Positions 1-6,942 are shown, counted from the first letter of the stretch. The stretch is 64,000 nucleotides of DNA from Clostridium aciditolerans (GCF_016316925.1 NZ_JAEEGB010000004.1:1-64000); one strand, 5' to 3'. Notes: generated by a model not told the origin, from the sequence alone. Numbers and translations are program-made.

Positions 1-396
1 CTTAAAGTTCTTGTTTAATTCCTCATCCATTTTAAAGCCGTATTCTTCAAGGGATTGCTCAACCATTCTCATTCCACCGAATGGGTTCATTATTCTCTTT
101 AATGGAGCATCTGTTTGATATCCAACGATTACTTCATTTTCTTTATCTAAGTATCCTGGCTTGAAGTTGTTTATACCAGAGAACTCATTAGCTTCAACGT
201 CCATAACGCCTTTTTTAATTTCTTCTATAATAAGAGCTTCTGCCTTGTCCCATAAGTTTTTAGTTTTAACTGTTGGAGCTGCTAAGAAGCTTTTATCTCC
301 ATCATACATTGTATAGTTCTTTTGTATGAAGTCTCTTACGTCTATTGTTTCTGTCCATTTTCCTAATTGGAATCCTTGCCATACCTTTTTTTTCAT
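1..396 (-). CDS. pflB: Pyruvate formate-lyase (formate acetyltransferase), N-terminal part
   Basis: The visible 132 residues are the start of a glycyl-radical enzyme that cleaves pyruvate with CoA to acetyl-CoA and formate. They begin [14 protein letters not shown] and carry family signatures: the [12 protein letters not shown] block near residue 20, [14 protein letters not shown] near 40, and the [11 protein letters not shown] block near 105. The ATG at 394-396 has a GGAGGC Shine-Dalgarno. The gene runs off the left edge, so the catalytic Cys pair and glycyl-radical loop are outside the window. Its leader carries a ZTP riboswitch, the usual partner of pfl genes, which supports the call. The formate could feed one-carbon metabolism or the formate dehydrogenase encoded at 29.5 kb. 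Confidence 0.93.
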   Translation of the reverse strand, partial: MKKKVWQGFQLGKWTETIDVRDFIQKNYTMYDGDKSFLAAPTVKTKNLWDKAEALIIEEIKKGVMDVEANEFSGINNFKPGYLDKENEVIVGYQTDAPLKRIMNPFGGMRMVEQSLEEYGFKMDEELNKNFK

Positions 397-473
397 AAAA
401 ATGCCTCCTTAAAATAAAAAAATAGTTTACTAGTAGTCCAGAAGGCATCAAAAAGCGTAATACCACCTGGACA

Positions 474-551
474 TTTTGCCCAGGCGGTCGGCATTTTTTT
501 ACAAATCACACTCCCTGTGGTAAACTCCACTTCCGCCAGTAATGTGACTAA
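474..551 (-). promoter_or_regulatory. ZTP riboswitch (pfl RNA motif) upstream of pflB
   Basis: Read on the minus strand, the element has an outer stem (GTCACA with TGTGAT), the conserved ACTGGCGGAAG segment, a TTTACCACAGGGAG segment, a short linker, then the hallmark GCCGACCGCCTGGGCA hairpin at 477-492. These are the conserved blocks of the pfl/ZTP aptamer, which senses ZMP/ZTP, a signal of 10-formyl-tetrahydrofolate shortage. A GTCCAG/CTGGAC pairing follows between the aptamer and the pflB RBS and may form the expression platform. The conserved blocks are seen directly; ligand and mechanism are known from the family. Confidence 0.9.
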
Positions 552-625
552 TTGTAAAGTCAATACAAAGACTAAATGTTGTAAAGTAATTTGAAAATTT
601 TTTGACTTTTTTTAATTATATTATA

Positions 626-654
626 ATAGTAACGAATAATCTAATTTATGTCAA
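626..654 (-). promoter_or_regulatory. pflB: Probable sigma-A promoter for the riboswitch-pflB transcript
   Basis: On the minus strand there is TTGACA, a 17-nt spacer and TACTAT. This would start transcription about 70 nt before the ZTP aptamer. Confidence 0.6.
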
Positions 655-684
655 TTACTAAATCTAAAAAATTCAATTTAAACA

Positions 685-735
685 AAAAATAGATTTTAGA
701 GTTAAATATTTTAATTACTCTAAAATCTATTTTTC
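685..735 (-). terminator. Intrinsic terminator of the LOR/SDH-family gene
   Basis: An 18-nt arm (AAAAATAGATTTTAGAGT) is repeated inverted after a 13-nt loop and flanked by A and T runs on both sides. It lies immediately after the stop codon of the minus-strand gene and could act in both directions. Confidence 0.75.
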
Positions 736-736
736 T

Positions 737-1822
737 TTAAACTAAATTATTAGCTATATTAACGAGGAAATCCTGAACATTGGTAACAACTGAAGTTACT
801 TCCAAGCTTCCTCTATCTCTAAGTTTATTCACTCCAAACTCAGATATATCTACAGTATATATGTAAACTGGTCTTATTTTGTCATTTTCAACTTTATACA
901 TCGGTGTCATATTTCCTGTGGCTATAGTGTGAAGTTGCGTTGCAAGACAGATAACAGTAGTCGCCTTTTTACAGTGAATCCTCATGGCATTTTGGGCATC
1001 ATAAACATTGGCAATGACAGGAGGCAAAGGCCCATCATCCCTTATTGAGCCAGCTAGTACTAGAGGAATATTGTTTTTTATACAGGTATAAACTACTCCA
1101 TCTGTAATATTTTCATTTTCAACAAATTTTTCTAATGAACCTGCACGCCTAGCTTTATTAATAATATCGATATGATTATAATGACCATTGAAAACTGAAT
1201 ATTGTGTATAGATGTCCTGGCCCAAAGCAGTTCTTAATACTGAACCTTCTAAATCATGCGTTGCCAATGCATTTCCTGCGAAAATGGCATCAACATAACC
1301 ACGTTCAATTAATTGAGACATAGCATTTTTTGAATCATGGTCAAATATTACAGCAGGCCCTAAAACCCATAATATGTATCCGTTATCCTTTTCATATTTT
1401 AATAGTTCATACAAACTATCATAGTCTTTTGAATATGAACTTTCCCTTGTTCGGCCGGATCTGAATGCAAATGATTGCTCCTCAACTGTATCTTGTATAA
1501 AACCATCGACATATACAAATATACCATCTTCAGCATTTTCTCTTCTACCTAGAACAACATTATCTCCAACATTTAAATTTCTAAATTCTTTGACATCCAA
1601 TTTTTTATTTTCATTGACAACTACAACACAATCCATGCGGCTCTCAGAAGCGAGAATCCATTCTCCATCTATCTTAAAGTATTCAGGATATATTGATGTT
1701 GCATGATAGTTATCGGGAGCTACTCCTTTTAATGTAACTCTTTCAGTTTTAACGTCAGGAGCTGATATAAAAGGTTCTTTTTCAAAATTTGGTGAGTGAT
1801 ATTTAGGTAATTTAAAGCTCAT
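737..1822 (-). CDS. LOR/SDH-domain protein (TIGR00300 family; possible ornithine cyclodeaminase-like enzyme)
   Basis: The 361-residue protein matches the TIGR00300/LOR-SDH family, whose Rossmann-like domain recalls lysine-oxoglutarate reductase/saccharopine dehydrogenase. The N-terminal part has PEYFKIDGEW and a MDCVVVV strand. The central part has AIFAGNALATHDLEGS and the C-terminal part has GSIRDDGPLPPVIANVYDAQ, both highly conserved in the family. Family members include archaeal ornithine cyclodeaminases and the C-terminal domain of cyanobacterial arginine-catabolic AgrE/ArgZ, so ornithine-to-proline chemistry is possible but not proven. The ATG has an AGGTGC-type RBS. The gene stands alone with its own terminator. 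Confidence 0.75.
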   Translation of the reverse strand: MSFKLPKYHSPNFEKEPFISAPDVKTERVTLKGVAPDNYHATSIYPEYFKIDGEWILASESRMDCVVVVNENKKLDVKEFRNLNVGDNVVLGRRENAEDGIFVYVDGFIQDTVEEQSFAFRSGRTRESSYSKDYDSLYELLKYEKDNGYILWVLGPAVIFDHDSKNAMSQLIERGYVDAIFAGNALATHDLEGSVLRTALGQDIYTQYSVFNGHYNHIDIINKARRAGSLEKFVENENITDGVVYTCIKNNIPLVLAGSIRDDGPLPPVIANVYDAQNAMRIHCKKATTVICLATQLHTIATGNMTPMYKVENDKIRPVYIYTVDISEFGVNKLRDRGSLEVTSVVTNVQDFLVNIANNLV

Positions 1823-2043
1823 AAAAGCACCTCCATATAAAAAATTTAAGTTTTTAACTTATTTAATATAGTATCTAGTAGATAAATTTTATCAAAGTAC
1901 TGTTTAGTAGTAAATATAAAATATATAAAACATTAATAGATATGACTAATATAATTATATTCTTTAACTATACTTGAAGGTTTATTCTTTAAGCATAAAA
2001 ACAACCATAGAGGAAAAGCTAGTACTAGAAAGGAGAGATGTGT

Positions 2044-2205
2044 ATGCAAAACAAAATGAAGTACACAAATAATAATAAAAAAGAAGATGGAAGATTTAGA
2101 AAAAAACATATAGATCACAGTCCACAAGATGAAAGTTCAAGAGCAAAGTTTGGTACGCAATCTGAAAAACATCTGGACTCATTAGTAGGATTAGATGAAG
2201 AGTAG
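2044..2205 (+). CDS. Small hydrophilic protein of unknown function (53 aa)
   Basis: The ATG is preceded by AAAGGAGAG at good spacing and opens a 53-codon frame (MQNKMKYTNNNKKEDGRFRK... ending LVGLDEE). The product is highly charged, rich in Lys, Asn, Asp and Glu, with no Cys, no membrane segment and no recognised domain. It is the first gene of a run of tiny genes on the same strand that includes a spore protein, so a spore or sporulation role is an inference from context. A GCATAAAA box lies 51 nt upstream of the ATG, as in two other small genes here. Confidence 0.65.
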   Translation: MQNKMKYTNNNKKEDGRFRKKHIDHSPQDESSRAKFGTQSEKHLDSLVGLDEE

Positions 2206-2263
2206 TAAGTTATTATACAGAAATATAATTTTTATATAAATAATGAGTAAAAGGAGAGTTTTT

Positions 2264-2398
2264 ATGGAAAATAGAAACAAGCAACCTAAAAAGTGGTCAG
2301 ATGACCCTAATAGTGCGAAATATCATTCTAGAAGTGCAAAATATAAGGCAGAGCATAAAAATGGGAAAAATACTAAGGAAAATTGGAATGCAGATTAA
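2264..2398 (+). CDS. Small basic hydrophilic protein of unknown function (44 aa)
   Basis: AAAGGAGAG precedes the ATG by a normal gap, and 44 codons follow (MENRNKQPKKWSDDPNSAKY... ending KENWNAD). The product is basic and probably disordered, with a repeated SAKY/SAKYK segment. No family is recognised. It lies 58 nt after the previous small gene and 40 nt before sspH, probably on the same transcript. Confidence 0.65.
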   Translation: MENRNKQPKKWSDDPNSAKYHSRSAKYKAEHKNGKNTKENWNAD

Positions 2399-2438
2399 AC
2401 TAGTTGGATATATTTGCAAGAGGTGGAGGTAATTTATT

Positions 2439-2639
2439 ATGGATATAAAAAGGGTTAAAGAAATAATGAGCTCATCGGAGAATATAGAAGTACTATATAA
2501 TCGTCATTCAGTATGGCTTGATGGTGTAGATGATAAAACCGGGAGAGTTAAGATTAGAATTTTGGATATGCGAGAAAACGTTTATGTCCCAGTAGATGAT
2601 TTGGTAGATACAAGAAAAATAATTAATATAGATAGATAG
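2439..2639 (+). CDS. sspH: H-type small acid-soluble spore protein
   Basis: The 66 residues fit the SspH family: the KEIMSSSENIEVLYNRHSVW block, then a VDDKTGRVKIR turn and a VYVPVDDLVD segment near the end, matching the usual length. SspH proteins are minor SASPs made in the forespore. The RBS AGAGGTGGAGG is strong. It sits inside the run of tiny genes, supporting a sporulation context for the neighbours. Confidence 0.85.
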   Translation: MDIKRVKEIMSSSENIEVLYNRHSVWLDGVDDKTGRVKIRILDMRENVYVPVDDLVDTRKIINIDR

Positions 2640-2651
2640 AGGTGTTTATTT

Positions 2652-2810
2652 ATGGGAAGATGGAGAAATAAAGGGCATCATGAAAAAGCAATGGAAACAG
2701 CTAAAGATTTGCTTGATAAAGGAATGGGTATGGGAGAAATAAAAGAAATAACAGATCTTAATGAACAGGATGTAATAAAGGCTAAGGATAAAATGAATGG
2801 TAACAGATAA
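2652..2810 (+). CDS. Mini helix-turn-helix-like protein, paralog 1 (52 aa)
   Basis: The ATG follows AGAGGTG. The 52-residue product contains AKDLLDKGMGMGEIKEITDL followed by NEQDVIKAKDK. This has the pattern A+xLLDKGxxxxxIxxxTxLxxxxIxxxK, which resembles the single helix-turn-helix found at the ends of some larger proteins (LL-x-G-hydrophobic-EI-x-x-x-T-x-L). Two other genes here, 15 nt downstream and at 4795, encode the same pattern. No catalytic domain is attached. DNA binding is an inference from the helix pattern only. Confidence 0.65.
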   Translation: MGRWRNKGHHEKAMETAKDLLDKGMGMGEIKEITDLNEQDVIKAKDKMNGNR

Positions 2811-2824
2811 AAGGAGGTCTAGCT

Positions 2825-2968
2825 ATGAGTGATAAAGTAGATAACCTAAAGGAGAGAGCTAGAGAGATGCTTTTAGATGGAGAGACAGGAGATAAAATTA
2901 GAAAGGAAACACATCTAAGAGAAAAGGATATAAAAAGAGTACAGAAGGATATAACAAAACACTTTTAA
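2825..2968 (+). CDS. Mini helix-turn-helix-like protein, paralog 2 (47 aa)
   Basis: AAAGGAGGT precedes the ATG. The 47 residues include AREMLLDGETGDKIRKETHL then REKDIKRVQKDI, the same spacing of Leu, Gly, Ile and Thr as the neighbour 15 nt upstream and the gene at 4795. It is very charged and has no Cys. It is the last gene before a rho-independent terminator. Function unknown. Confidence 0.62.
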   Translation: MSDKVDNLKERAREMLLDGETGDKIRKETHLREKDIKRVQKDITKHF

Positions 2969-2977
2969 ATTATAATC

Positions 2978-3013
2978 AAAGGCTGATGGAGTATAAATTC
3001 ATTAGCCTTTTAA
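2978..3013 (+). terminator. Intrinsic terminator closing the first small-gene run
   Basis: AAAGGCTGATG pairs with CATTAGCCTTT across a loop and is followed by a T-rich stretch just after the stop codon. Confidence 0.7.
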
Positions 3014-3135
3014 TTAATATAGAGCTTAGAATTCTGTTTATGTAAATTTATGATATAAACCTTGAAGGATGTTGTATAATAAATACAATAGAATAGTTTC
3101 GATTTATAGAATAAGTTTGCGAGGCGGTGAATGGA

Positions 3136-3918
3136 ATGCTTAAGAGAGATACAAGAGTTCAAATTTTTGTTGTAGAAAATGGAAAGTATATTTTACTAAA
3201 GCATCATGATATAAAAAGAGATCTATATTTTTGGGGAGTCCCTGGAGGGGGAAGGGAGCTTGGTGAAACTGATGAAGAAGCTGCAATAAGAGAGGCCTAT
3301 GAAGAAACTGGATTAAAGGTTAAACTCTTACCTATAAAAATGGAAGGAGTGCCTCAAATAAAAACTTCTATGTATAATCGAGTAGTGACTTTTTTAGCAT
3401 ATCCTACTGAGGGAAAGGCTAAGGTTGGATATGAACCAGAACCAGAATTAAAACAATATTATGAATTAGTGGATATTAAGTGGAAAGATTTTTATGATGA
3501 TAGTGATTTAGAGAGAATAACTTATAATGATATAGTTCCATTGAGAAATATTATAAATTCGGATAAATTTATTAAAAAAAAGGAATTTTTTATATGTAAA
3601 ATAGTAAACAAAGCTAAGTATTGTTTATTGTTTTATAACGAAAAAAATCAACAATTTAAGTTACCTTCTCAAAAAAATCAATTTATATCGAAATATACTA
3701 ATAATCTTAACAACAAATTAACAAAGGATATAGGGTTTTTTTTAAGTGAAAACAATGGAATTTTATATAAAACAGATGTAATTTACATTGAGATGTCTGA
3801 TGATTATAATGTTGATGTAGAATATGAAGGAAAATGGTTTAAATGTGATGAATTAACTCAAGTGAATTTAGATAGAACTTGTCAAAATATTATAGAAAAA
3901 GTAAATAAAAGTGTATGA
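3136..3918 (+). CDS. Nudix hydrolase with a C-terminal extension
   Basis: Residues 1-140 form a Nudix hydrolase domain. A complete Nudix box is present (GGRELGE, then TDEEAAI, then REAYEETGL, fitting GX5EX7REUXEEXGU), so diphosphate hydrolysis is expected; the substrate is unknown. Residues from about 145 on look like a second, degenerate Nudix fold: a KYCLLFY strand parallels KYILLKH, and KWFKCDEL parallels the usual W-F-x-x-D-E-L ending, but the catalytic box is missing. The ATG at 3136 is preferred to GTG at 3127 because the GAGGCGG RBS overlaps the latter. Confidence 0.85.
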   Translation: MLKRDTRVQIFVVENGKYILLKHHDIKRDLYFWGVPGGGRELGETDEEAAIREAYEETGLKVKLLPIKMEGVPQIKTSMYNRVVTFLAYPTEGKAKVGYEPEPELKQYYELVDIKWKDFYDDSDLERITYNDIVPLRNIINSDKFIKKKEFFICKIVNKAKYCLLFYNEKNQQFKLPSQKNQFISKYTNNLNNKLTKDIGFFLSENNGILYKTDVIYIEMSDDYNVDVEYEGKWFKCDELTQVNLDRTCQNIIEKVNKSV

Positions 3919-4001
3919 ACTATAGTTAATTTTTAGAAGGAATATATGTATAAATTGTAGAATATATTTGTTAAAACTATATTATGAAAAGGATAACTAT
4001 T

Positions 4002-4547
4002 ATGGGTAATTATGAGGTGTACGGAGTGCATTGTGTTTTATATTACTGTGGAATAGAACATATGCTTGTTAATATTTACGATTATGTAAATAAGGGAAGT
4101 GAAGAGAAACAATTAGTATATTTACATGTAGAACCGGAGTTGTATAAAGTTATTTCCGAAAGCTTATGTAAAGAAGGTTTTCAGATAGAAACTTTTAATA
4201 TTCCACATTTAATGCAGATTTATCATAATCAAGGAATAAAATGTTTAGCTGATTATTTTCTTGATTGTGAAAGAAAGGCGAAAGATAAAGGCTATTTAGG
4301 TATAAGAATCGTTAATCAAGTAAGTTATTCATTAAAAAAAGTATCGAATGAAGATTTTTTAGATTTCGAAAAGGTGCTAACTGAGGCTGTTGAAGGAAAG
4401 AATATCTCTATAATGTGTGCTTACGATTTTGATGATTATATTAATAAAAAGAAATTTATCAATGATACTTTACTAGAACAATCTTTCGATGATCATAATT
4501 ACAGATTCTATAAGTTTAGATTAATGAAAAATACCAGATGCATATAA
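4002..4547 (+). CDS. MEDS-like (DcmR sensory) domain protein
   Basis: The single-domain protein resembles MEDS domains: HCVLYYCGIEHMLVNIYDYV near the start, LVYLHVEPELYKVI, and a late ISIMCAYDFDDY strand like the typical CxYD of the family. No HTH or kinase domain is attached. Family members sense small molecules or act as partners of signalling proteins. A start at ATG 3984 is possible, but the AAAAGGA sequence inside that reading frame gives ATG 4002 a properly spaced RBS. Its stop codon lies inside the terminator stem. Confidence 0.6.
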   Translation: MGNYEVYGVHCVLYYCGIEHMLVNIYDYVNKGSEEKQLVYLHVEPELYKVISESLCKEGFQIETFNIPHLMQIYHNQGIKCLADYFLDCERKAKDKGYLGIRIVNQVSYSLKKVSNEDFLDFEKVLTEAVEGKNISIMCAYDFDDYINKKKFINDTLLEQSFDDHNYRFYKFRLMKNTRCI

Positions 4548-4571
4548 AGGTTACATGCATCTGGTATTTTT
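4527..4571 (+). terminator. Strong intrinsic terminator overlapping the MEDS-like gene's end
   Basis: AAAATACCAGATGCAT and ATGCATCTGGTATTTTT form a 16-bp near-perfect stem with a T run. The 5' arm is inside the coding sequence. Confidence 0.9.
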
Positions 4572-4638
4572 GCTTTAATTATAAAAGCATAAAACACTTT
4601 GCTTTGGAAAAAATAAATTTGGGAGTGAGGTGTTTTTT

Positions 4639-4773
4639 ATGAGTGCTAAAGGTAAATTGACAAATAAGCAAGCTGCAGCCATAGGATTAGATACAATGGA
4701 TAATGGTGAAAATAGACACGAAAAAGATAGAGTAGAAAGACAAAAGAAAAACGATAATGTAAAACCACATTAG
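4639..4773 (+). CDS. Small charged protein of unknown function (44 aa)
   Basis: GGGAGTGAGG precedes the ATG. The 44 residues (MSAKGKLTNKQAAAIGLDTM... ending DNVKPH) are hydrophilic, with a short Ala-rich helix and a charged tail. No family is recognised. Its upstream region closely matches that of the small gene at 6458, including an AAAGyATAAAAyACTTT box about 54 nt before the start. Confidence 0.62.
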   Translation: MSAKGKLTNKQAAAIGLDTMDNGENRHEKDRVERQKKNDNVKPH

Positions 4774-4794
4774 TTTACGTTTGGAGGATGCGCT

Positions 4795-4944
4795 ATGGTT
4801 AAAAAAAATCAAAAACTTCCGCATGCACAAGCTATTAGGCATGCAAAAAGATTACTTGATAAAGGGAATAGTATTTCACAGACTATACAACAAACTCAGT
4901 TAAGCCATACAGAAATATTAAGAATAAAAAATGAAGACATGTAA
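4795..4944 (+). CDS. Mini helix-turn-helix-like protein, paralog 3 (49 aa)
   Basis: TTGGAGGA sits 7 nt before the ATG. Of the 49 residues, AKRLLDKGNSISQTIQQTQL and then SHTEILRIKNEDM reproduce the A+xLLDKG...I...TxL...I..K pattern of the proteins encoded at 2652 and 2825. The N-terminus is basic (MVKKNQK). It is 21 nt downstream of the previous small gene and precedes a terminator. Function unknown; a small nucleic-acid-binding role is only an inference. Confidence 0.62.
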   Translation: MVKKNQKLPHAQAIRHAKRLLDKGNSISQTIQQTQLSHTEILRIKNEDM

Positions 4945-4962
4945 ATAAATTAAAGAGAACTT

Positions 4963-4995
4963 GAAAACCTCAGAATACATAACTGAGGTTTTCAA
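4963..4995 (+). terminator. Intrinsic terminator
   Basis: GAAAACCTCAG and CTGAGGTTTTC form a perfect 11-bp stem with a 9-nt loop, 18 nt after the stop codon. Confidence 0.8.
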
Positions 4996-5039
4996 TGCCT
5001 AGCTAAGGAATCATATAAGCTGTAAAGAGGGTGAATGTT

Positions 5040-5246
5040 ATGAAAAGACATATGATAGGGCAACAAATAAGTGAGGAAAGACTTAAAGAAATAAAAGACA
5101 TCAATGAAGCTAATAGAGCTGCAGATGAGATAAAAACAATAGAAATTAAACCTACAATGCAAACAGGGTATAATAAAGATGGAACAATAAAAGAAGAAGA
5201 AATAAAGCCATTTATGTATGAATTAAATGGCATAAAAGACAAATAA
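5040..5246 (+). CDS. Small hydrophilic protein of unknown function (68 aa)
   Basis: AAAGAGGGTGA leads into the ATG at 5040; a GTG at 5031 lies inside that RBS. The product is acidic/basic mixed, with an N-terminal helix (EERLKEIKDINEANRAADEI) and an IEIKPTMQTGYNKDGTI middle, and no Cys or membrane segment. No family is recognised. The Gln/Asn-poor, Lys/Glu-rich composition resembles its neighbours. It is closed by its own terminator. Confidence 0.65.
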   Translation: MKRHMIGQQISEERLKEIKDINEANRAADEIKTIEIKPTMQTGYNKDGTIKEEEIKPFMYELNGIKDK

Positions 5247-5270
5247 GAGCTGAAAAGCTCTTTTGTTTTA
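5244..5270 (+). terminator. Intrinsic terminator
   Basis: AAGAGCT and AGCTCTT flank a GAAA loop, followed by TTGTTTTA. The stem begins at the stop codon. Confidence 0.75.
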
Positions 5271-5293
5271 TTAATGTATAAAGCTGGAGTTAA

Positions 5294-5647
5294 TTACTCA
5301 AGTTTTTTTAATTTAGTATTAGTTAATAAATATCTGTTAATAAAAAATTCAACAATTGTTATAATAGTTGCAGCTATTGAAGTTCCAATCAAATTAACTG
5401 AAGCACCTGGAAGTAAAAACTGTGTAGAATAAACAACTGCAAATCCTACTAAAAACTCACCTATTGTATTTATTATTAAAAATCCTGGTCTTAATAGAGC
5501 CAAATCTATCAAATGAGTTATTGCGGCAAGTATAATACCAACAAATATAGCTTGATAAAAATATGGATAATATATATATGTAAATATATAGTTAGATAGT
5601 GATAATATAACGGGAAAAATTATAATTTTTGTTATGAAACCAACCAT
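5294..5647 (-). CDS. DUF2512 (YndM-like) membrane protein
   Basis: The 117 residues form about four hydrophobic helices. The pattern HLIDLALLRP followed by INTIGEFLVGF matches the DUF2512 family, typified by B. subtilis YndM (length 110-150). The function is unknown; YndM-type genes are often sporulation-associated. The RBS is GGGAGCC. This is the only minus-strand gene in the first half of the small-protein island. Confidence 0.65.
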   Translation of the reverse strand: MVGFITKIIIFPVILSLSNYIFTYIYYPYFYQAIFVGIILAAITHLIDLALLRPGFLIINTIGEFLVGFAVVYSTQFLLPGASVNLIGTSIAATIITIVEFFINRYLLTNTKLKKLE

Positions 5648-5849
5648 AAATATAAGGCTCCCTTCTTTATTTAATATATAGATTTGTTTATTAATATGAT
5701 AATATTCTGTCCCAATTTTGAAAAATAATAGCTGCTTTTCATCTAATTAAATAGATTAATAAATCTGTAATGGAGCAAACTTATAATACAAGTAAATATT
5801 ATATGCAACCACATAAAACTTATAAAGGTTTAAGAGGAGGTAATATTTT

Positions 5850-6050
5850 ATGGCAAGCAGAGGAAATAGAGTATTAGTACCAGAAGCTAAATATGCATTA
5901 AACCAATTTAAGGTAGAAGTAGCAAGTGATTTTGGGTTACCAAATTATGAAAATATAGATAAAGGAAATTTAACATCTAGAGAAAATGGTTCAATAGGTG
6001 GAGAAATGGTTAAGAGAATGGTTGAGTCATATGAAAGAGGCTTAAGATAA
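5850..6050 (+). CDS. Alpha/beta-type small acid-soluble spore protein, copy 1
   Basis: The 66-residue protein has both SASP signatures: the KVEVASDFG segment at the germination-protease cleavage site, and the LTSRENGSIGGEMVKRMVES DNA-binding block. SASPs coat spore DNA into the A-like form and supply amino acids on germination. AGAGGAGG precedes the ATG. A second copy lies 1.5 kb downstream. Confidence 0.95.
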   Translation: MASRGNRVLVPEAKYALNQFKVEVASDFGLPNYENIDKGNLTSRENGSIGGEMVKRMVESYERGLR

Positions 6051-6062
6051 AGATATATAGAG

Positions 6063-6095
6063 AGTCAGATGGGTCATTTACCATCTGACCTTTTA
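6063..6095 (+). terminator. Intrinsic terminator after the SASP gene
   Basis: AGTCAGATGG and CCATCTGACC form the stem, followed by TTTT. Confidence 0.8.
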
Positions 6096-6188
6096 TAATT
6101 ATAAAATTGTTGCATAAAAATATAATGTAATTATTAAAATAATAAAGAATCATATCTTAAATATATTTGGATACTAGGAGGTATTTAG

Positions 6189-6338
6189 ATGGAAGATAAG
6201 TTTATGAATAGCATAAAAACCTTAGAATATGCAGATTTAAAGGAACATCAAGAAAAAAAGATGAGAGAATTAGAAAAAAACTTTAATGAAGAATTTGGTA
6301 CAGCATATTATTTTATGGTTATGGAACAAAACAGATAG
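6189..6338 (+). CDS. Small coiled-coil-like protein of unknown function (49 aa)
   Basis: CTAGGAGG precedes the ATG. The 49 residues contain a long charged helix (YADLKEHQEKKMRELEKNFN) followed by EEFGTAYYFMVMEQNR. It is not membrane-embedded and has no Cys. It ends 4 nt before a strong terminator, so it is expressed as a single gene. No family is recognised. Confidence 0.65.
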   Translation: MEDKFMNSIKTLEYADLKEHQEKKMRELEKNFNEEFGTAYYFMVMEQNR

Positions 6339-6341
6339 TGT

Positions 6342-6386
6342 AATATTCCTGAGGTTATATTTGATAACCTCAGGAATATTTATTTT
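6342..6386 (+). terminator. Intrinsic terminator
   Basis: AATATTCCTGAGGTTAT and ATAACCTCAGGAATATT form a perfect 17-bp stem with a short loop and a T-rich tail. Confidence 0.88.
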
Positions 6387-6457
6387 AATCCCAAATATTA
6401 TTACAAAGTATAAAATACTTTCTATGTAAGAAAATAAGTTTAGAAGGGAGTGCTTAT

Positions 6458-6616
6458 ATGAAAAAAACATATTCAAAACAAGAACCCGATAGAAAACAAG
6501 TAAAAAGTCTAGATCCACAAAATGACTCAGATATAGATAGTCAAGCATATGGAGACGATACTTATATATCTACTCAAATTATAACAAATTATTATTATAA
6601 TCCTAGAAATGAATAA
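6458..6616 (+). CDS. Small acidic protein of unknown function (52 aa)
   Basis: AGAAGGGAG precedes the ATG. The 52-residue product starts basic (MKKTYSKQEPDRKQ), has a DDS-D-D-rich centre and a Tyr-rich end (TNYYYNPRNE). Such Tyr/Asn-rich ends occur in spore-coat proteins, but nothing here proves that. The 5' region is a near copy of the one before the gene at 4639. Confidence 0.6.
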   Translation: MKKTYSKQEPDRKQVKSLDPQNDSDIDSQAYGDDTYISTQIITNYYYNPRNE

Positions 6617-6706
6617 ACAATGTGGAAGGCAAGGCACTTAAATCTAGAATAAAGTAAAGTGGTATTAGGAAAAATAATAATACATTTAATTTTAGGAGGT
6701 AGCTAT

Positions 6707-6898
6707 ATGAGAGAAGGTTTAGTACCTACAGTTTTAGGTGTTGCAGTAACCACAGGAGCAGTAGCTCTAAGGGCAATGGATATGAAAAAGAGAGGAATAA
6801 AGAGAAAAGAAATGTTGCCTATGGCAGAAACCGCTGCATTAGGATTTGGATTAGCCCATATAGTACTAGGAACAATAGATTTAATTGATCATAGATAA
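6707..6898 (+). CDS. Small membrane protein of unknown function (63 aa)
   Basis: TTTAGGAGG gives the ATG at 6707 clear preference over an upstream ATT/GTG-type extension. The product has two hydrophobic segments (residues 4-22, VPTVLGVAVTTGAVALR; and 41-60, ALGFGLAHIVLGTIDLI) joined by a basic loop (MKKRGIKRKEML), suggesting a hairpin in the membrane with a cytoplasmic positive loop. No family is recognised. Confidence 0.68.
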   Translation: MREGLVPTVLGVAVTTGAVALRAMDMKKRGIKRKEMLPMAETAALGFGLAHIVLGTIDLIDHR

Positions 6899-6906
6899 AA
6901 CAACTT

Positions 6907-6942
6907 AAAAGAAGCCAGGCTTTAAACCTAGCTTCTTTTTTA
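6907..6942 (+). terminator. Intrinsic terminator
   Basis: AAAAGAAGCCAGG pairs with CCTAGCTTCTTTTTT (one mismatch), followed by T6. Confidence 0.82.

Noticed and set aside
1933-2127. Minus-strand 64-codon hydrophobic frame
   Set aside because: It lies antisense to the well-supported small gene at 2044, has no RBS, and its Phe/Ile/Leu-rich product is what the complement of Lys/Glu codons gives.
6270-6548. Minus-strand 92-codon frame
   Set aside because: It crosses a strong terminator and is antisense to two small genes with good RBSs.
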